The notes under the pieces were generated by a model that worked only from the letters and a program-made list of their open reading frames with translations, ran no database searches and was not told the DNA's origin. From contig CM038232.1 of assembly GCA_021442155.1 (NCBI GenBank), forward strand, positions 62,217,436-62,281,435: a stretch of DNA of 64,000 bases. Reading direction: 5' to 3'. A program made the translations under genes and the position numbers. This DNA is from Cymbidium sinense (taxonomy: Eukaryota > Streptophyta > Magnoliopsida > Asparagales > Orchidaceae). Shown one piece after another: positions 1 through 13,066 of this stretch. How positions within the stretch are numbered: position 1 is the first letter of the stretch; each line of letters begins with the position of its first letter.

Positions 1-3000
1 TTATTTTTTTAATATATCATTATTTTATTATTTTATTTTAATAATTGCTTGATTAAGAAGCATTTTATCTCTTTCATATAAAATAAGCTAGCTTGTGAAT
101 TGGCTCAAACTCATATAATAAAGCTTAAGTTCAAGCTTGACCTAACATTAAGCAAGCTCAAGATTAATCCAAGGGTGATTCGAAGTCAGCTTGACTCGTT
201 TAGACCCCAACTGTCCTTTTTTAATTGATAGAGCCTTGAGGAGGATGAATTTATTTCATGAGGCAAAAGAGAGTCTCCATAGAGAAGAAAAACAACCCAG
301 AGAAGAGGAAGACAACCAATCATGCTTGAATTGAAGAATAGAAGAAGATCAAGGGAACTTCAATTATAAGAAGGAAATCTCATGAGATAGTATTATGGGG
401 TTTTGCAATCTTGCTAATTTTATTTTTTTATCATTTTCCTTTGAATGCATCACCTTTTTTGTCTACACTAGATTCTCACTACTTTCTATTTAGTGGAAAG
501 CTTACAAAGGTTAATCCATCTTACCTACTTGCTTGGAAGATCTACCAATGCATAATATCCTTGCACAATCACTTATGGTGCTCCATGAATCAAGAATAGA
601 TTTGTAGTTGCTGGTCTTTTAAACATACAAATATGAAGCATATTTGAATTGGAGGATGTTCACTAATAATCATCTTTTATCCTAGATCTTGTTGGTATGA
701 CTGTATGAGGGTGTTGATCTTGTTGTGGAGTGTGAGCTTTTGAAAATTGTAAAAACAAGTGAAAAAGTTTAAGACCCAATTATGGCCAATGCACCATAGC
801 CATACAAGGAGAATCTCCCATGGAAGATTAAGGGATTTTAATGTAGATTAAATGAAGTAAAAACCTAGTAACCAACCTTATTGCAATGATGGCTTTATAT
901 AGAAGACTTGCACTCCAAAAACAGAAAGCTATTTCCAGTACAATCTATGATCATCATGGAAAGTGGCCAATGCTATTTGAAGAGTACGATTATGATGCTT
1001 ACTTGTTGTTTTCTAAGGATGAGGAAGGAGAAGGAAGTCAATCTAGTCACCTCTTTAGACATCAACTTCCACATAGAGTTGATACAAAGTTGAACTATAA
1101 TTTTTGTCTAGTCAAAAGGCAGGGCTAGACATCATTTTACACCAAATTATCATACTTTGAGGTGGATTAAGATAGATGCAACGTTAATAGTTGTAAAGTA
1201 ATACTTCATAATTTTTGTCATCATAAGAAAATTCAATAATGTAGTAAACTGTGATGTAGGCCATCTAAATGTATGTTTAAGTAATTTTAAGTAGTTTTTA
1301 CTTATGAAATAGACATTACATATGATAGGAGGGAACAAAAGTATGTATTTTTTTGAAAGGGGATGCCATCTATAATTTGTAGGTGTATTTCACTCTCTCC
1401 CCCATTTTCCCTGCAATTGAGGACTAGTAAAAAGGAAGAATTAATTCCTTAATTCCTTAGGGTAAGTGGAGCCTACAAGGAGAAGAACAAGCAAGATAAG
1501 ATGACAAGAAGGCAAAGGTGAATCCATGAAGCAAATAAGATTTAAGAGAGTTTCTATAAGAAGAATAAATCTTCATATGGCTTTTAACATAGTGCATTGC
1601 ATTCAAGTTCTTACAGTTTTATTGCTTTCAATTTAATTTTTCCTGGAGCACATAACACTTCTTATCCACATGGAATTCTCATTTGGTTTTAGCATTGCAA
1701 AGGGTAACCTATCTTGGTGGTAACAAAGGTCCGCTATAAATGCTACTCCATAAGAATCATAGATCAAACACTTAAGAAGTTCTAAGAATTAAAGCAAGAC
1801 TCGTAACTTGGAGCCTCTGTAACATACATATCCTAATGGAGAGGACATTGACTAGAGATCATCCTTCAAGCCAGGATCAGTACAAGTGACCTTAATGATT
1901 CAGTCAAAACTCCTAACATGCTTTATGAATACATAAAGGAATTTAAATGTGTTTTTGTATTATCTTTCTAGGCTTTGTATGATGGTTGAAAAATGGGTTT
2001 CACTGCCTTTAACATTTTTTTTTTTCATGCTAAATCTTGTTTTTGGCACTAGGAAAATATTATAATTGATAGATTGCAAGATTGGAATGCAAAGTTTAGG
2101 GCCCAATTTCATTATATCTGTTAGCTAAATATAGAATCTTTAGTCATTGGTGTATGGATAGAATTTCAAATTAAGATTGTTTAAAAATAAGTTTAAAATC
2201 ATTACTGGGAAAATATTGAACCTGTCATGTTGCTAATCTGCTATATCCATTTTGATGCCTTAATTCTGCCTACACCCTACCTCTTATAATTTCCATCTTG
2301 TATGCAACAAAATTACCAGGCGAGATCACAAACTTGGAATGAAAAGTTTTGAACTATTTTTATTACACTCATGACCTAAATGGAGTGTCTTTGTTCCTTG
2401 GGTCATGTATTTCAATATAAGGTAGTTTAGAAATAACTTCCAAAAAAAATTGTTGGAAGATATTGAACACTATCTAAATCTTTTGAATTATTGAGGCTTT
2501 TTAATATTATTTTTAACACTATTTAAATCAATCATCTCATAAGAATTAACACCTCAATACGACCTATATATTTCAAATTGGCCTAGGTCTAGTTGTCTTC
2601 CTCTCATGGGGTGAATTGGTGTGTTTAAAAAATAAAGGAAATTTAAAACTTAAACATAAAAGTAAAACTCATTAATCCAATCAAAGCAAAAGAGCGGTAA
2701 ATAAAAAGAAGAGAAAAGAAAAGCGGGACACAAAATTTACAACAATTCGATCAATTGATCTACGTCCACTCTCTAGATCTCCTCCAAAATCTACTATCTC
2801 CCCCATTATATTAAATTTCCCTAGACTAATTTAATTTAGCTTGATTATGCCAATCATGATGACCAAGCTTTTTGGATGGTAACCTTCTATGTAGGTGGGG
2901 GTTTGTCATAGTTTTTGATGCATATTTTCTAGAACTATAATTTCTTTTACTTCTTTTTTCCCTTCTTTCCAAGCGTAAAGGGGACTTCTTATTCCATCAA

Positions 3001-4202
3001 TCCCATTGGGCGGCTTTTTGGTTTGTCACACCTTAAAAAATTATCATATTATGCTATATAATTGATATGTAGTAACTATGCTTAGCATATATATGATTTT
3101 ATTCATTTTATGTTTCTTATTTAATTATAAGCTGTAAGATAATAATTAAATTAGATTTAACTAATTTGGCAATTCTATTATTTAATGAAATGATTTTCAT
3201 GCTAGGAAAAGTCAATGTAATTATTACCTCAAAATAAGAAATTTAATTAAACCTAAAATTTAAAGAAATTAAGTCATGAATTCTACTAAGTAATTGTGGT
3301 TTTCACGTAAATACGATACTATTTTAATTACGTTTTAAACTTATTATTGGTTTTACTTATGCAAGTTTATTATATTTCTAATTATTCACTTCTAAATTTT
3401 TTGCATGATGGGTTGTTGAAGGAGGCAATTTTGATTTTTTTTAGTGAGCCAAACTTGATGTGGGATAGTATGGTTAATTGCTTTAAAAGCATTGTCATAG
3501 TAGGTTGAAGAGAGTTTAGAAATAAAATAAAAAAATTTCAAAGAGTTATATAAGTTGAATATTATTGAAACTTATAATAATTTTGAGAAAGTTATAACTC
3601 TTGTAAAGAGTGTAATAAACAAATAAAATTTTTAGTTTTGATGGTTTATATAATAATTTCTTTAAGGATAGAAAAAGGGTATACATTAAATGGTTAAAGA
3701 GATAAAAGTTCTTAAGATTTTGATTAAATAAGATGGATTGGAAGCAAAAATAATAAGATTTTATTTAATGATAATGACTTGGGGAAAAATGAAAATGTTA
3801 TTTAATGAAAGTTTTATGGAAGTGCTTATTTTGGAATATCATAATGAATAATATAATGAGGTATATTATTGATTGATTAACAGAATAAAGGAATATAGAC
3901 TTGGAAAAATTAGGTTAAGTTTTATAGAATCCAATTGGTTTTATGCTGTTAAGATTTATCATGCAATCGATTTTTGTTTTACTATAATTAATGAAAAACT
4001 GTAGCGTGTAGTGAAAATATTTTTATATTATATATATGTGTGTGCGTGTGTGTATGTGTGTGCGCGCGTGCACAGACACAAACAAAATATTGATTAGTGA
4101 AATTTTTTAATGATGGTTGTTATAATTCCTATAAATATGGCCGATATATACTGAAAATTTTCAATTTAAAAATGATAATTTTTTTAAAGAATTTTTTCTC
4201 TT
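1..4202. other. AT-rich stretch without a recognisable gene
   Basis: No open reading frame here resembles a protein I know. The longest one (886-1128, 80 codons) has no motif and no neighbour supporting it. About 88-215 has alternating 'caagctt/gctcaa' words like the GAGC-rich repeats at 12905-13066 and 60507 onward, so it may be a degraded copy of that repeat. The rest is AT-rich, with short A and T runs and no clear tandem structure. It may be intergenic, or part of a long first intron of the calmodulin gene downstream. Confidence 0.5.
4026..4086. repeat. Mixed TA/TG/CG dinucleotide microsatellite
   Basis: Alternating purine-pyrimidine tract that passes from TA through TG and TGCG to CGCG and then CACA. 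This is an imperfect simple repeat of the kind that can form Z-DNA. No functional role can be claimed from sequence alone. Confidence 0.75.
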
Positions 4203-4728
4203 TGAAATGATGGTGAAATAGATGGAGATGTTATTAGTAGAATTCAAGTTGGGTGGTTGAAGTGGAGGAATGCATCTGGCTTGTTGTGTGATAGAAAAGT
4301 ACTGCTTAAACTTAAGAAAAAATTTTATAACATAGTGATAAGACCAAATGATTTATAATGTACAGAGGTCAAAAAAGAAGCATAAGACTAAGTTAAGTGT
4401 CAGAGATGAGGATGCTCGGTGGATGAGTGTTTTACTCTTGGAGATAAAATGCTAAATGAGTATTGGAAAAAAAGTTGGAGTTTAAATAAGATTTAGAGAG
4501 TCGCCTTAGATGATTACACACATCATCGTCAATGATCCTTAGGAGAGTAGATCATTAGATTTATCTTATGTTAAGAAAGGTAGTAAAAAAAGACTTGGTT
4601 AAGATGTATAAAAAATGATCTTAGTATATTTGAATTAAATGAGAATTTGACACATAATAGGACACAATGGAGAAGAAGGATTCATGTAACTGACCCCACA
4701 TAGTATAAAGGATTGTTGTTGTTGTTGT
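4203..4728 (+). mobile_element. 5'-truncated RTE-type LINE fragment
   Basis: This matches the last part of the LINE at 5067-6016: the [16 protein letters not shown] reading, then the RPKKTW-like region, then the 3' end with a 'gaccccac' block and a (TTG)n tail at about 4712-4728. The copy has lost the catalytic reverse-transcriptase part and carries frame changes. Plant RTE-clade LINEs typically end in a TTG microsatellite and are commonly 5'-truncated, which is the pattern here. I did not find a clear target-site duplication. Confidence 0.8.
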
Positions 4729-5056
4729 GTTAGTGCTTGATATACTAACCTTTTTTTTTTTAGTGTGATTAATTGTTTATCTTGTAAGTACTTTCTAACT
4801 CTCTAAAATATTTCTTCTTAATCACTCACACCATCCCTTACATCCTAGCTTTCATTTATGTCCAATTATCTATCAACCAAACCCTCAAATCTACATCAAT
4901 ACCTTCTTTAAAGCTCACAGACTAAATTAGGTGAATAATTACCTAATCTTATTCTCCACTCCATTACAATGCCTTGAACCTCAAAAAAATTTACTAAATA
5001 CTTCGTAGTATAAATTCGCATCTTAAAATAATCCTTCACTATTATTTCTTCTCATT
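4729..5056. other. Short spacer between two LINE copies, no gene
   Basis: AT-rich spacer with a T run at about 4751-4761 and no coding or structural signal that I can see. Confidence 0.5.
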
Positions 5057-5066
5057 TAGACTACTA

Positions 5067-6016
5067 ATAGTCATTAAAGATATGTATACTAGAGCTGTTA
5101 CTTGTGTCCAAATACAAGGAGGATTGACAAAATATTTTTCTATTTCAGTTGGATTACATCAAGGATCAGTTTTAAGCCCTTATCTTTTTGCTTTAGTTAT
5201 GGATGTTCTTACTAGGCATTTGCAGAAAAATGTACCTTGGTGTATGCTTTTTGCTGATGACATTCTTCTTATTGATAAGATTAGAGAGGGAGTCCAAGAG
5301 AAACTTGAATTATGGAGGTCAACATTAGAGTCTAAAAGTTTTCTTTTAAGTAGATCTAAAACTGAATATATGGAGTGTAATTTTAGTTGTAGAAGTTCTA
5401 GTGGTAGTGTTGTGACATTAGAACAAGTTATTAATAAGAGTGAGTGATGAATATTTAGGCTCTATCATTCAAAATGATGGTGAAATAGATGGAGATGTTA
5501 TTAGTAGAATTCAAGTTGGATGGTTGAAGTGGAGGAATGATCCGGCTTTGTGTGATAGAAAAGTTCCACTTAAACTTAAAAAAAATTTTATAAGATGGTG
5601 GTATGACCGCAATGACATATGAATGTCAAGAAGATAAAGATAAAGACTAAGTTAAGTGTTACAGAGATGAGGATGCTGGATGAGTGGCTTTACTCTTAGA
5701 GATAAAATGCAAAATGAATATGTTGGAAAAACTTGGAGTACCCAAGCGATAAGAAGATTAGAGAGTCGCCTTAGATGGTTTGGCCACATAAAGCGTCGTC
5801 AGATGACGGTTATGAGAGTAGATGCATTAGATTTGCTTATATATTAAGAAAGGTAGAGGTAGACCTAAAAAGACTTGGTTAAGATGTATAAAAAATGATT
5901 TTAGTATACTTGAATTAAATGAGAATTTGACTCATAATAGGACACAATGGAGACGAATGATTCATGTAGCCGACCCCACTTAGTGGGATAAAGGTTTGTT
6001 GTTGTTGTTATTGTCG
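5067..6016 (+). mobile_element. 5'-truncated RTE-type LINE with 10-bp target duplication
   Basis: The first 380 bases read as LINE reverse transcriptase: [20 protein letters not shown], then the catalytic FADD at 5250-5261, then [10 protein letters not shown]. The frame breaks at about 5447 and continues as [20 protein letters not shown]. Further on come the GRPKKTW region and a 3' end with 'ccgaccccacttagtggga' and TTG repeats. The 10-mer tagactacta lies at 5057-5066 and again at 6017-6026, directly flanking the copy. It is therefore a single target-primed insertion of about 950 bases, truncated at its 5' end. Frame changes make it non-functional. Motif style and TTG tail point to the plant RTE clade. 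Confidence 0.88.
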
Positions 6017-6177
6017 TAGACTACTAGATGCCCTTTTTTAAACCCTTTTTTAAAAGAGACATCTCAAATCAACTCAAACTAGCCCAAGTTGGGCTATTCC
6101 TTATTAACCCCTTATCTCTCCACCATAAACTCCAAATTAATTATTAAGATATTAAACTCCTTTCTTTTTTAAATAAA

Positions 6178-6900
6178 GTATGTACCTTGGTGTATGCTTT
6201 TTACTAATGATATTCTTTTTGCTGATAAGATTAGAGAGGGAGTCCAAATAAAAACTTCAATCATGGAGGTCAGCCTTAGAGTTTCCTTTGAGTAGATCCA
6301 AAATTGAATACATGAAGTGAAATTCTAGTTGTAGAATATCTAGTGGTGGGGTTGTGACAATTGGTGATAAAGTTATTAAAAAGAGTGAACATTTTAGATA
6401 TCTCAGGTCTATTGTCCAAAGTGATGGTGAAATAGATGAGGATGTTATTAGTAGAATTCAAATTGGATGGTTAAAGTGGAGGAATGGATCGGATCTATTA
6501 TGTGATAAAAATGTACCGCTTAGACTTAAGGGAAAGTTTTATAAGATGGTGATGAGACCTGCATTGCTTGATGGTGTAGAATGTTGTCCAATAAAAGAGA
6601 AGTATAAAATTAAGTTAAGTGTTTTGTAGAGATGAGGATGCTCGAACGGATGAGTGGATTTACACTTAGAGATAAAATAAAAAATAAATACATACGTGAA
6701 GAGGTTGGAGTGGTTCCAGTGGCATATAAGATTAAAGAGTGTTGCCTTAGATAAATTTCACATAAAACATGCTCAAAGAACTAAGGGAGAGTAGAAGATA
6801 GATTTACTATGTTAAGAAAAGTAGAGTAAGACCTAAAAAGATTTGGTTAAATGTATAAAAGTGACCGTATTTTATTAGAATTAAATGAAAATATGAACAT
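6178..6900 (+). mobile_element. Truncated RTE-type LINE fragment lacking its tail
   Basis: Begins within the reverse-transcriptase palm (tgtaccttggtgtatgc, followed by a mutated FADD reading FTND). It runs through YLRSIVQSDGEIDEDVISRI and WLKWRNGSDLLCDKNVPLRL (6354-6629) into a degraded RPKKIW region near 6835. The TTG tail seen in the other copies is absent, so the 3' end is lost. It sits 150 bases after the previous copy in the same orientation, giving three related fragments head to tail in 2.7 kb. Broken in several frames. Confidence 0.8.
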
Positions 6901-7020
6901 TTGCCTCCTTTTTTTGCATCCCTTACGTTTTATTTTAAATATTTCCTTTTCTCAAACAACCTCTTTATCAAGATCACCACATCACCCTTGTCTGACAATG
7001 AAAAGATAAAGATGATGATG

Positions 7021-7055
<35 letters not shown>

Positions 7056-7918
7056 AAAGATAAAATTAAAGGGATTAATAAACAAAAGGAGTGTAGAAGG
7101 TCCTCATGAGATAATTTTTATGAGATAAGTCAAGGAACGGAAGTTTAAAAAAAATCATACTAGCCTGACTTAAACTTATCAATAAGGACCTATTAAGTCT
7201 CCCCACATATAACTAGAGAATCAAATTTGTTTTATTATGGAGTCAAGAGCAACTCCCAGGGGGGCATGTCTCACCTGCTTAATTACATTTTGGAGGATGC
7301 ACAAAAATACTCTCTATTAAATGAATCTTACTTATGTTCTATAGATCATCATAGTGTTAGTCAAGGAGATTGTTGTCATTTTAATAGAGAACACCTCATG
7401 TTGCCAAGGCTAAATCGAGCCACTAGGCAAATGGTGAATTACTGTAACTCAATAAACGATCATCTTTCAACAATGAAGGGCTATAAAATAATATTAAAGA
7501 TTTATCAAGGAATAGAGTGAGCTCAAGAGGGTTTCAAATTATATATAAGGAATTTCTAAGACTGGTTGACATGACCCAATCAAGATTTCATGGATCCATC
7601 ATCCTGCGTTATCAAACCCTAAGTTTATTTAGTCTTGAAAGTAATCGACTCAACATAGCAAGGAATTGCATATCATCAATCCATAAATTATGTCATCCAA
7701 GAGAATTCCATAGATGTAAAGCCCAAGAAAGTGTTTGACCTAGAATTCCAAGACTTGATTTAAGTCAAAAGAATATGAATAGGGCTTATACTCTTCAAAG
7801 TTGGAGAAATTTGAGGAAAATAAAAGGAAGGTATAGCTCAAGTGCAAGAGTTAGACTACCCAACATGGGCTTACAAATTTGTTTGGGTTAGGGCAGCGAT
7901 TAACACCTTAGTGCACTC
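6901..7918. other. Unassigned stretch with a GA microsatellite
   Basis: A (GA)n run occupies about 7023-7052. Two adjacent open frames (7227-7520 and 7517-7738) code for nothing I recognise and lack any motif. They may be chance frames or the relic of an unknown element. Confidence 0.45.
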
Positions 7919-7932
7919 TAGACAACCACTTA

Positions 7933-10894
7933 CAACAACAACAACAACAACAACAACAAGCCTTAATCCCACTTGGGTGGGGGCTATCATGAATCCATTG
8001 TGTCCTATTATGTGTCAAATTCTCATCTAATTCAAGTATATTAAGATCATTATTTATACATCTTAACCAAGTCTTTTTAGGTCTACCTCTACCTTTCTTA
8101 ACATAAGGCAAATCTAATGCATCTACTCTCTAATGTCATTCATGGACGGTAGGCTTTATGTGGCCAAACCATCTAAGGCGACTCTCCCTAATCTTATCTA
8201 CCACTTTGGAGCTACTCCAACTTTTTCCCAGAACATACTCATTTTGCATTCTATCTCTAGAGTAAAAACTCATCCACTAAGCATCCTCATCTCGTAACAC
8301 TTAACTTAGTCTTATGCTTCTCTTTTATTGTAACATTACATAAGTCATTCGGGTCTTACCACCATCTTATAAAATTTTCCTTAAGTTTAAGTGGAACTTT
8401 TCTATCACATAATAGGCGGATGCATTCCTCCACTTCAACCATCCAACTTGAATTCTACTAATAACATCTCCATCTATTTCACCATCATTTTGGATGATAA
8501 ACCTAAATATCGATATCACTCTTATTAATGATCACCTAAAGTCACATCACTAAAACTTCTACAACTAAATTACACTCCATATATTCAGTTTTAGATCTAC
8601 TTAAAACCTTTAGACTCTAAAGTTGACCTCCATAATTCAAGTTTACATTGGACTCCTCTCTAGTCTTATCAACAAGAAGAATGTCATCGACAAAAGCATA
8701 CACCAAGGTACATCTTCTTGTAAATGCCTCGTAAGAACATCCATAACTAAAGTAAAAGATAAGGGCTTAATGTTGATCCTTGATGTAATCCAAGAAATAG
8801 GAAAATATTTTGTCAATCCTCCTTGTGTTTGGACACAAGTAATAGCTCAGTATACATATCCTTAATGACTTGAATATAACCAATATTAACTCTTTTACGT
8901 TCTAGAACTCTCCAAAGAACATCTCTTGAGACTTTATCATAAGCTTTCTCTAAATCAATAAATATCATATGTAGATCCTTCTTACTTTCTCTGCTTCTCT
9001 ATCAACCCTCTTAACAAATGTATATAGCATCCATAGTAGATCTACGGCATGAAACCAATTGTGAAACTTACGTATCACATCGTAAAGATGCTCGATTACT
9101 CTCTCCCATAATTTTAATGTATGGCACATTAACTTAATTCCTCTATAATTTGCACACTCTTGTGCATCACCTTTATTCTTAAATATAGGAACCAATAGAC
9201 TCTTTTCTCCACTCATCGGCATCTTTTTTAGTCTTTAAAATAACATTAAAAGATTTGTAAAGCCAAGAATTCCTTGATCTCCTAAACATTTCACACATCA
9301 TTGGAATATTATCAGGTCCTGACTTTTCCACATTTCATTTTCTTTAAAACTTCAACTTGATTTACTAATCTGACGATAGAAATGAAATTCTCTATTTGTT
9401 TAGGGTATTAAGGTTGCTAAAATCAATCGTACTTTCAGATCCTTCATTGAAAAGTTTATCAAAATATCATCCACTATTTTCAATATCTTTTCTAAGAAAA
9501 GCACTTTATTATTTTCATCCTTAATACCCACTTGAACTATGTCTTTACTTCTCCTATCTCTTTGGCTAACTTATACATACATCTTTCACCTTCTTTGGTA
9601 TCTAATCTATTGTATAAATCACTAAAAGCTAAATTTTTTTGCATATATTGCTTTCTTAGAATCTCTGGCCACTTTATATCTTTCCCAATTCTCAGGTTTT
9701 ACATCTAAACCAAGTTTTATAACAATCTTATTTTTATCTTTTCTTGCACTTTCTCCACCACTATTCTTATTAAAGAAACTTTTCCTTTTGATTCTCCGGC
9801 ACATCTTTTAGCAACTTGCTTAATTTCACTTGATATTTTTCACATAGCGTTAGCATCTTTATGAACACCCAAATTCTAATATCTTGTAGCTTGCTCTTAA
9901 AATATTTTTATTTGTGTTCTTTAAGTGTCCCATCTAATCACCAGATAATTTAGTTTATTTTTCTCTTACAACCTTTCATCTTAAAATCTAAAACTAATAG
10001 TCGATGTTGGGTGCTTAAAATTTCACTTGGTATGACCTTACAATCTTTCTGATTTAAGCGATCTATTTTTCTTATCGAAAATAATCAATCACGTGTTTTT
10101 CTAGATCCATTTTTATAAGTAATAATATGTTCATCTCTTTTCTTAAAAAAGTATTAGCAACTACAAAATCATAAAATTTAAAAGCAAAATCTAATATAGT
10201 CTTACCTTCTTCATTAGTAACTCCAAATCCATAACCACCATGAATACTTTTAAAATCTTCTACTCTTTCTACCAACATTTAAATCTCTCAATAAATACTT
10301 TTTCTTCAAGGTATCTGTATTAATCCTCTAATTCATTCAAAATTTTTCTTTTCTTACCTCCAAACTACTTGAGGAGCATAGACACTTATAACATTGATAA
10401 TCTTAGTATCAGCAATAATCTTTAAAATTTATAATTCTATCTCATCATTAATACTTATAACATTATCCTTCAAACTTTTATCTATAATCACCTTTCTCAT
10501 TTCTAGTTCTTTTGCACGAATACCAAGTTTAAAACTGGCTATCGATCTGGCCTTCTCACTGGCATTTTGGTTTCTTGAACACATAAAATGTTTATCTTTC
10601 TATGAACCATATCTATTAATTCCATTGAATTTACTGTAAGGAATGCACATGTTCCAAGATCTAACCTAATTACGGTTTTCATGGACTAGCTTATTTAACA
10701 TCACCGCCATGCAAATTTTCTAGCACATTTTTCATCAGATTCGTTTTCAAACTGCCGCCTGGGACGCAAAGATTAACACAATGATTTAAAGGATTCATGT
10801 CATGATTATTTCGACAAATTTTACGTTGGATGTCGACTACCTAACGCAACCCTCCACTTTTTGCATCCGGACTTGGGACCGGCAATGGTAGTGT
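7933..10894 (-). mobile_element. Near full-length RTE-type LINE with 14-bp target duplication
   Basis: On the minus strand the element starts at 10894 with a leader containing the 'ggtcccaagtccggatgc' block that I associate with plant RTE 5' ends. It ends in (CAA)n on the plus strand at 7933-7959, i.e. a TTG tail. The 14-mer tagacaaccactta flanks it at 7919-7932 and 10895-10908. In order it shows an endonuclease remnant (10072-10278, with HGGYGFGVTNEEGKTILDFA), a linker (9622-9804), the N-terminal reverse-transcriptase region (8965-9222, with VPIFKNKGDAQECANYRGIK), a mutated catalytic FVDD near 8685, and a C-terminal KKGRGRPKKTWLRCINNDL (7908-8111). At about 2.96 kb it is close to the family's full length, but stops and frame changes make it inactive. 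Confidence 0.87.
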
Positions 10895-10908
10895 TAGACA
10901 ACCACTTA

Positions 10909-12250
10909 AGCGATTAAAAATTATATGTCTAGTTAGTTGGCGAAGAACAAGTATACTCCCTAAGGGCATGTAATGATACAATATTATCTATTCTTAATGT
11001 GGAGGCTTTATTAATTATGTGTGGGTTAAAGTTATGACATACAATTATTTTATAGAGTACTTATAAGAGCCATGCATCAAAATAAAATTTTATTATGAAA
11101 TTCAAAATTCTTTACCTCAAAATTTTAGAATTAAATTTCAAATTTTTAATTTTTATTGCAAAGATTTTATCTTAAGAGCCCAACGCGAACGTGAACCCAG
11201 GCAAATATAGCACATAAAAATGCAAGCAAATCAACACATAAATGTTGAAAATAAACACACAATGAAAGAATAAATAATAAAGGCCGGTTTTAACTAGGTT
11301 TTTTAATACACCCTAATAAAAAAAAGATGTCGAGTCTATCACATATAAACATATTCAATCCTAAATCTATGCAATAATGAATATGTGAACATTAAGGTAT
11401 GAGGCATGACTAGTTGCTCTTGGTCATTTCTTTCATATGGTCACAATCTTGATGCTCTATAGGGACTTATGCTCATACCTTAGTTTCAATACAGACTTTT
11501 CTTAGACTCTAATAAATATATAAGCAAAGAAAAAAAATACATACTCGATTCCCTAAAAATAACAAAAACAAATGTTAACAAATATGATATAGCATATAAT
11601 GCTTATTACGAACTATGTTTGGTAGGAGTAGCAAGCACTTGCAAAAAAGTCATTATTACTTATTTATTTACAGCCCTGCACTTTGGACTTTACCTCTTGT
11701 AGAACACATATATATACATAGTAATAGTGCACACACCTCACACCCAGTAAACATTACATAAAAGATAAAACATAAAATGTATGACCAACACAAATGACGT
11801 ACAAAACGATTGTTGCATGATGAAAAATCTTAAGTACACCTTACCCTAGACTAGACAAACATTTACAGGCGTGCTATACAACACCTAGTGTGTGCGAATT
11901 AATGTGATTTACAGGTTTAAACCTATGCAGACTTCACCATCAAGGTGCCGACATGCTCAACCTAGGTCTACATGCAAATAATACAAACATGCAGACACAC
12001 TTATGCATGATGATGATGCAAGATGCAACATGCATGTGACCTATAATGTTACGATATGTTGCTCATGCATCCAAATAAGAGACACTGATGTTATTCTATA
12101 TGATAAATGTATGTAACACATGTGATACCAAAAACATGCAAGGGAAGATATGAATGAGAAGACAAAAGAGGTTGGCCTTGCATGTCACGGTGCTTTAGCG
12201 TGTACTTCTTTCACCGAGACAGAAGGCACAATGCCTAAGTGTTAAGCATG
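10909..12250. other. AT-rich stretch without a recognisable gene
   Basis: No coding region or structured RNA recognised. There are A/T-rich direct words at about 11090-11160 (repeated 'aaattcaaaat' and 'aaattttta') and TG/CA-rich words near 11700-12070. Nothing marks it as part of a named element. Confidence 0.45.
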
Positions 12251-12470
12251 TGCACAGTGCCTAGGCGCTACAACCTGTGTCCCAAGATAGTAAGGACAAA
12301 GCCATGACATTGCATGCACAATGCTTAGGCACTATAGCTTATGTCTCAAGATAGTAAGGATACTGCCATGGAGCTGCATGCGCAGCACCAACGTACTATA
12401 TCTCGTGTCTTTAGACAGTAAGGACAATGCCACCATGGTGCACGCGTAGCGCCAAGGCTATACTTCTTTT
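12251..12470. repeat. Tandem array, ~64-bp unit, about 3.5 copies
   Basis: Units start at 12251, 12311, 12375 and 12439 (spacing 60, 64, 64). Each begins with a TGC(A)TGCRCA-like word, passes a block like 'ctcaagatagtaaggata' and ends with 'gccatgg' or similar. Copies differ at many positions, so the array is old. The units are richer in G and C than the surroundings. A degraded earlier unit may lie at about 12190-12240. Confidence 0.75.
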
Positions 12471-12904
12471 TCCTAGGTCACAGGAACCATCCGTCACAAT
12501 GCATGCAGGACTTGTGTGTTAATGCCTTAATGGGATGACCTAAAATGCGCGAAATGAATCTACGTCATGTAAAGTCCCAATCTTCTAACCTAAATTCCTC
12601 ATCGAGTTCGATATGGGGTAATTGGTAGGTAAATGTTGAGGCGAGAACCCTTGTTCGTGTGCTTGAAAATTAGCTTGTCTGTTCGTGTCAAATGAAAATG
12701 TCGTGTTAGTGTTGAGATTATTTGAAATGATTGTTCTCAAAATAGCTTGAAATACAATTATTCGAAAAATCTGCAAGAGGAAGGATTTGGACCTAAGCCA
12801 ATCTTTTGCATAACAAAAGCTCTAACCACTAAATTATGCTTGCAATTTTGATATATACATGTGTGTGTATAAAATATAACATAATATAATATAATTTTTT
12901 ATTT
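12471..12904. other. Unassigned spacer
   Basis: No gene seen. The minus-strand open frame at 12585-12776 (63 codons) has no motif. A short alternating TA/TG tract lies near 12850-12890. Confidence 0.4.
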
Positions 12905-13066
12905 TGAGTTAAATCGAGCCGAATATGATTGAATGAATGATTGCTGCTCTGCTTATAAATCGCTTAAAATATTTGTTAGTTTCGCCATGAATGAACGAGT
13001 CAAACACGAGCTACTTAATGAGCCAAACACGAACTGTTTGCGAACGAGTTTTTTTTGACAGCCCTA
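12905..13066. mobile_element. End of a GAGC-rich repeat, possibly non-autonomous hAT-like
   Basis: Contains repeated 'acgagt', 'gagcc' and 'aacacgag' words and ends in 'tgacagcccta' at 13066. Its reverse complement, TAGGGCTGTCA..., resembles the start of the repeat at 60507 (TAGGGCTGCAAACG). A short inverted terminus of this kind is common in plant hAT-type non-autonomous elements. I see only one end here, so the family call is tentative. Confidence 0.45.

Noticed and set aside
886..1128. 80-codon frame near the window start
   Set aside because: No motif and no supporting context; length is within chance for this region.
2567..2640. Segment resembling the 'ctcatggggtgaatt' starts of some plant repeats
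   Set aside because: Too short and unpaired; no second copy or terminus in the window.
7227..7738. Two adjacent open frames of 97 and 73 codons
   Set aside because: No recognisable domain, no conserved start context, and different frames. Kept only as unassigned sequence.
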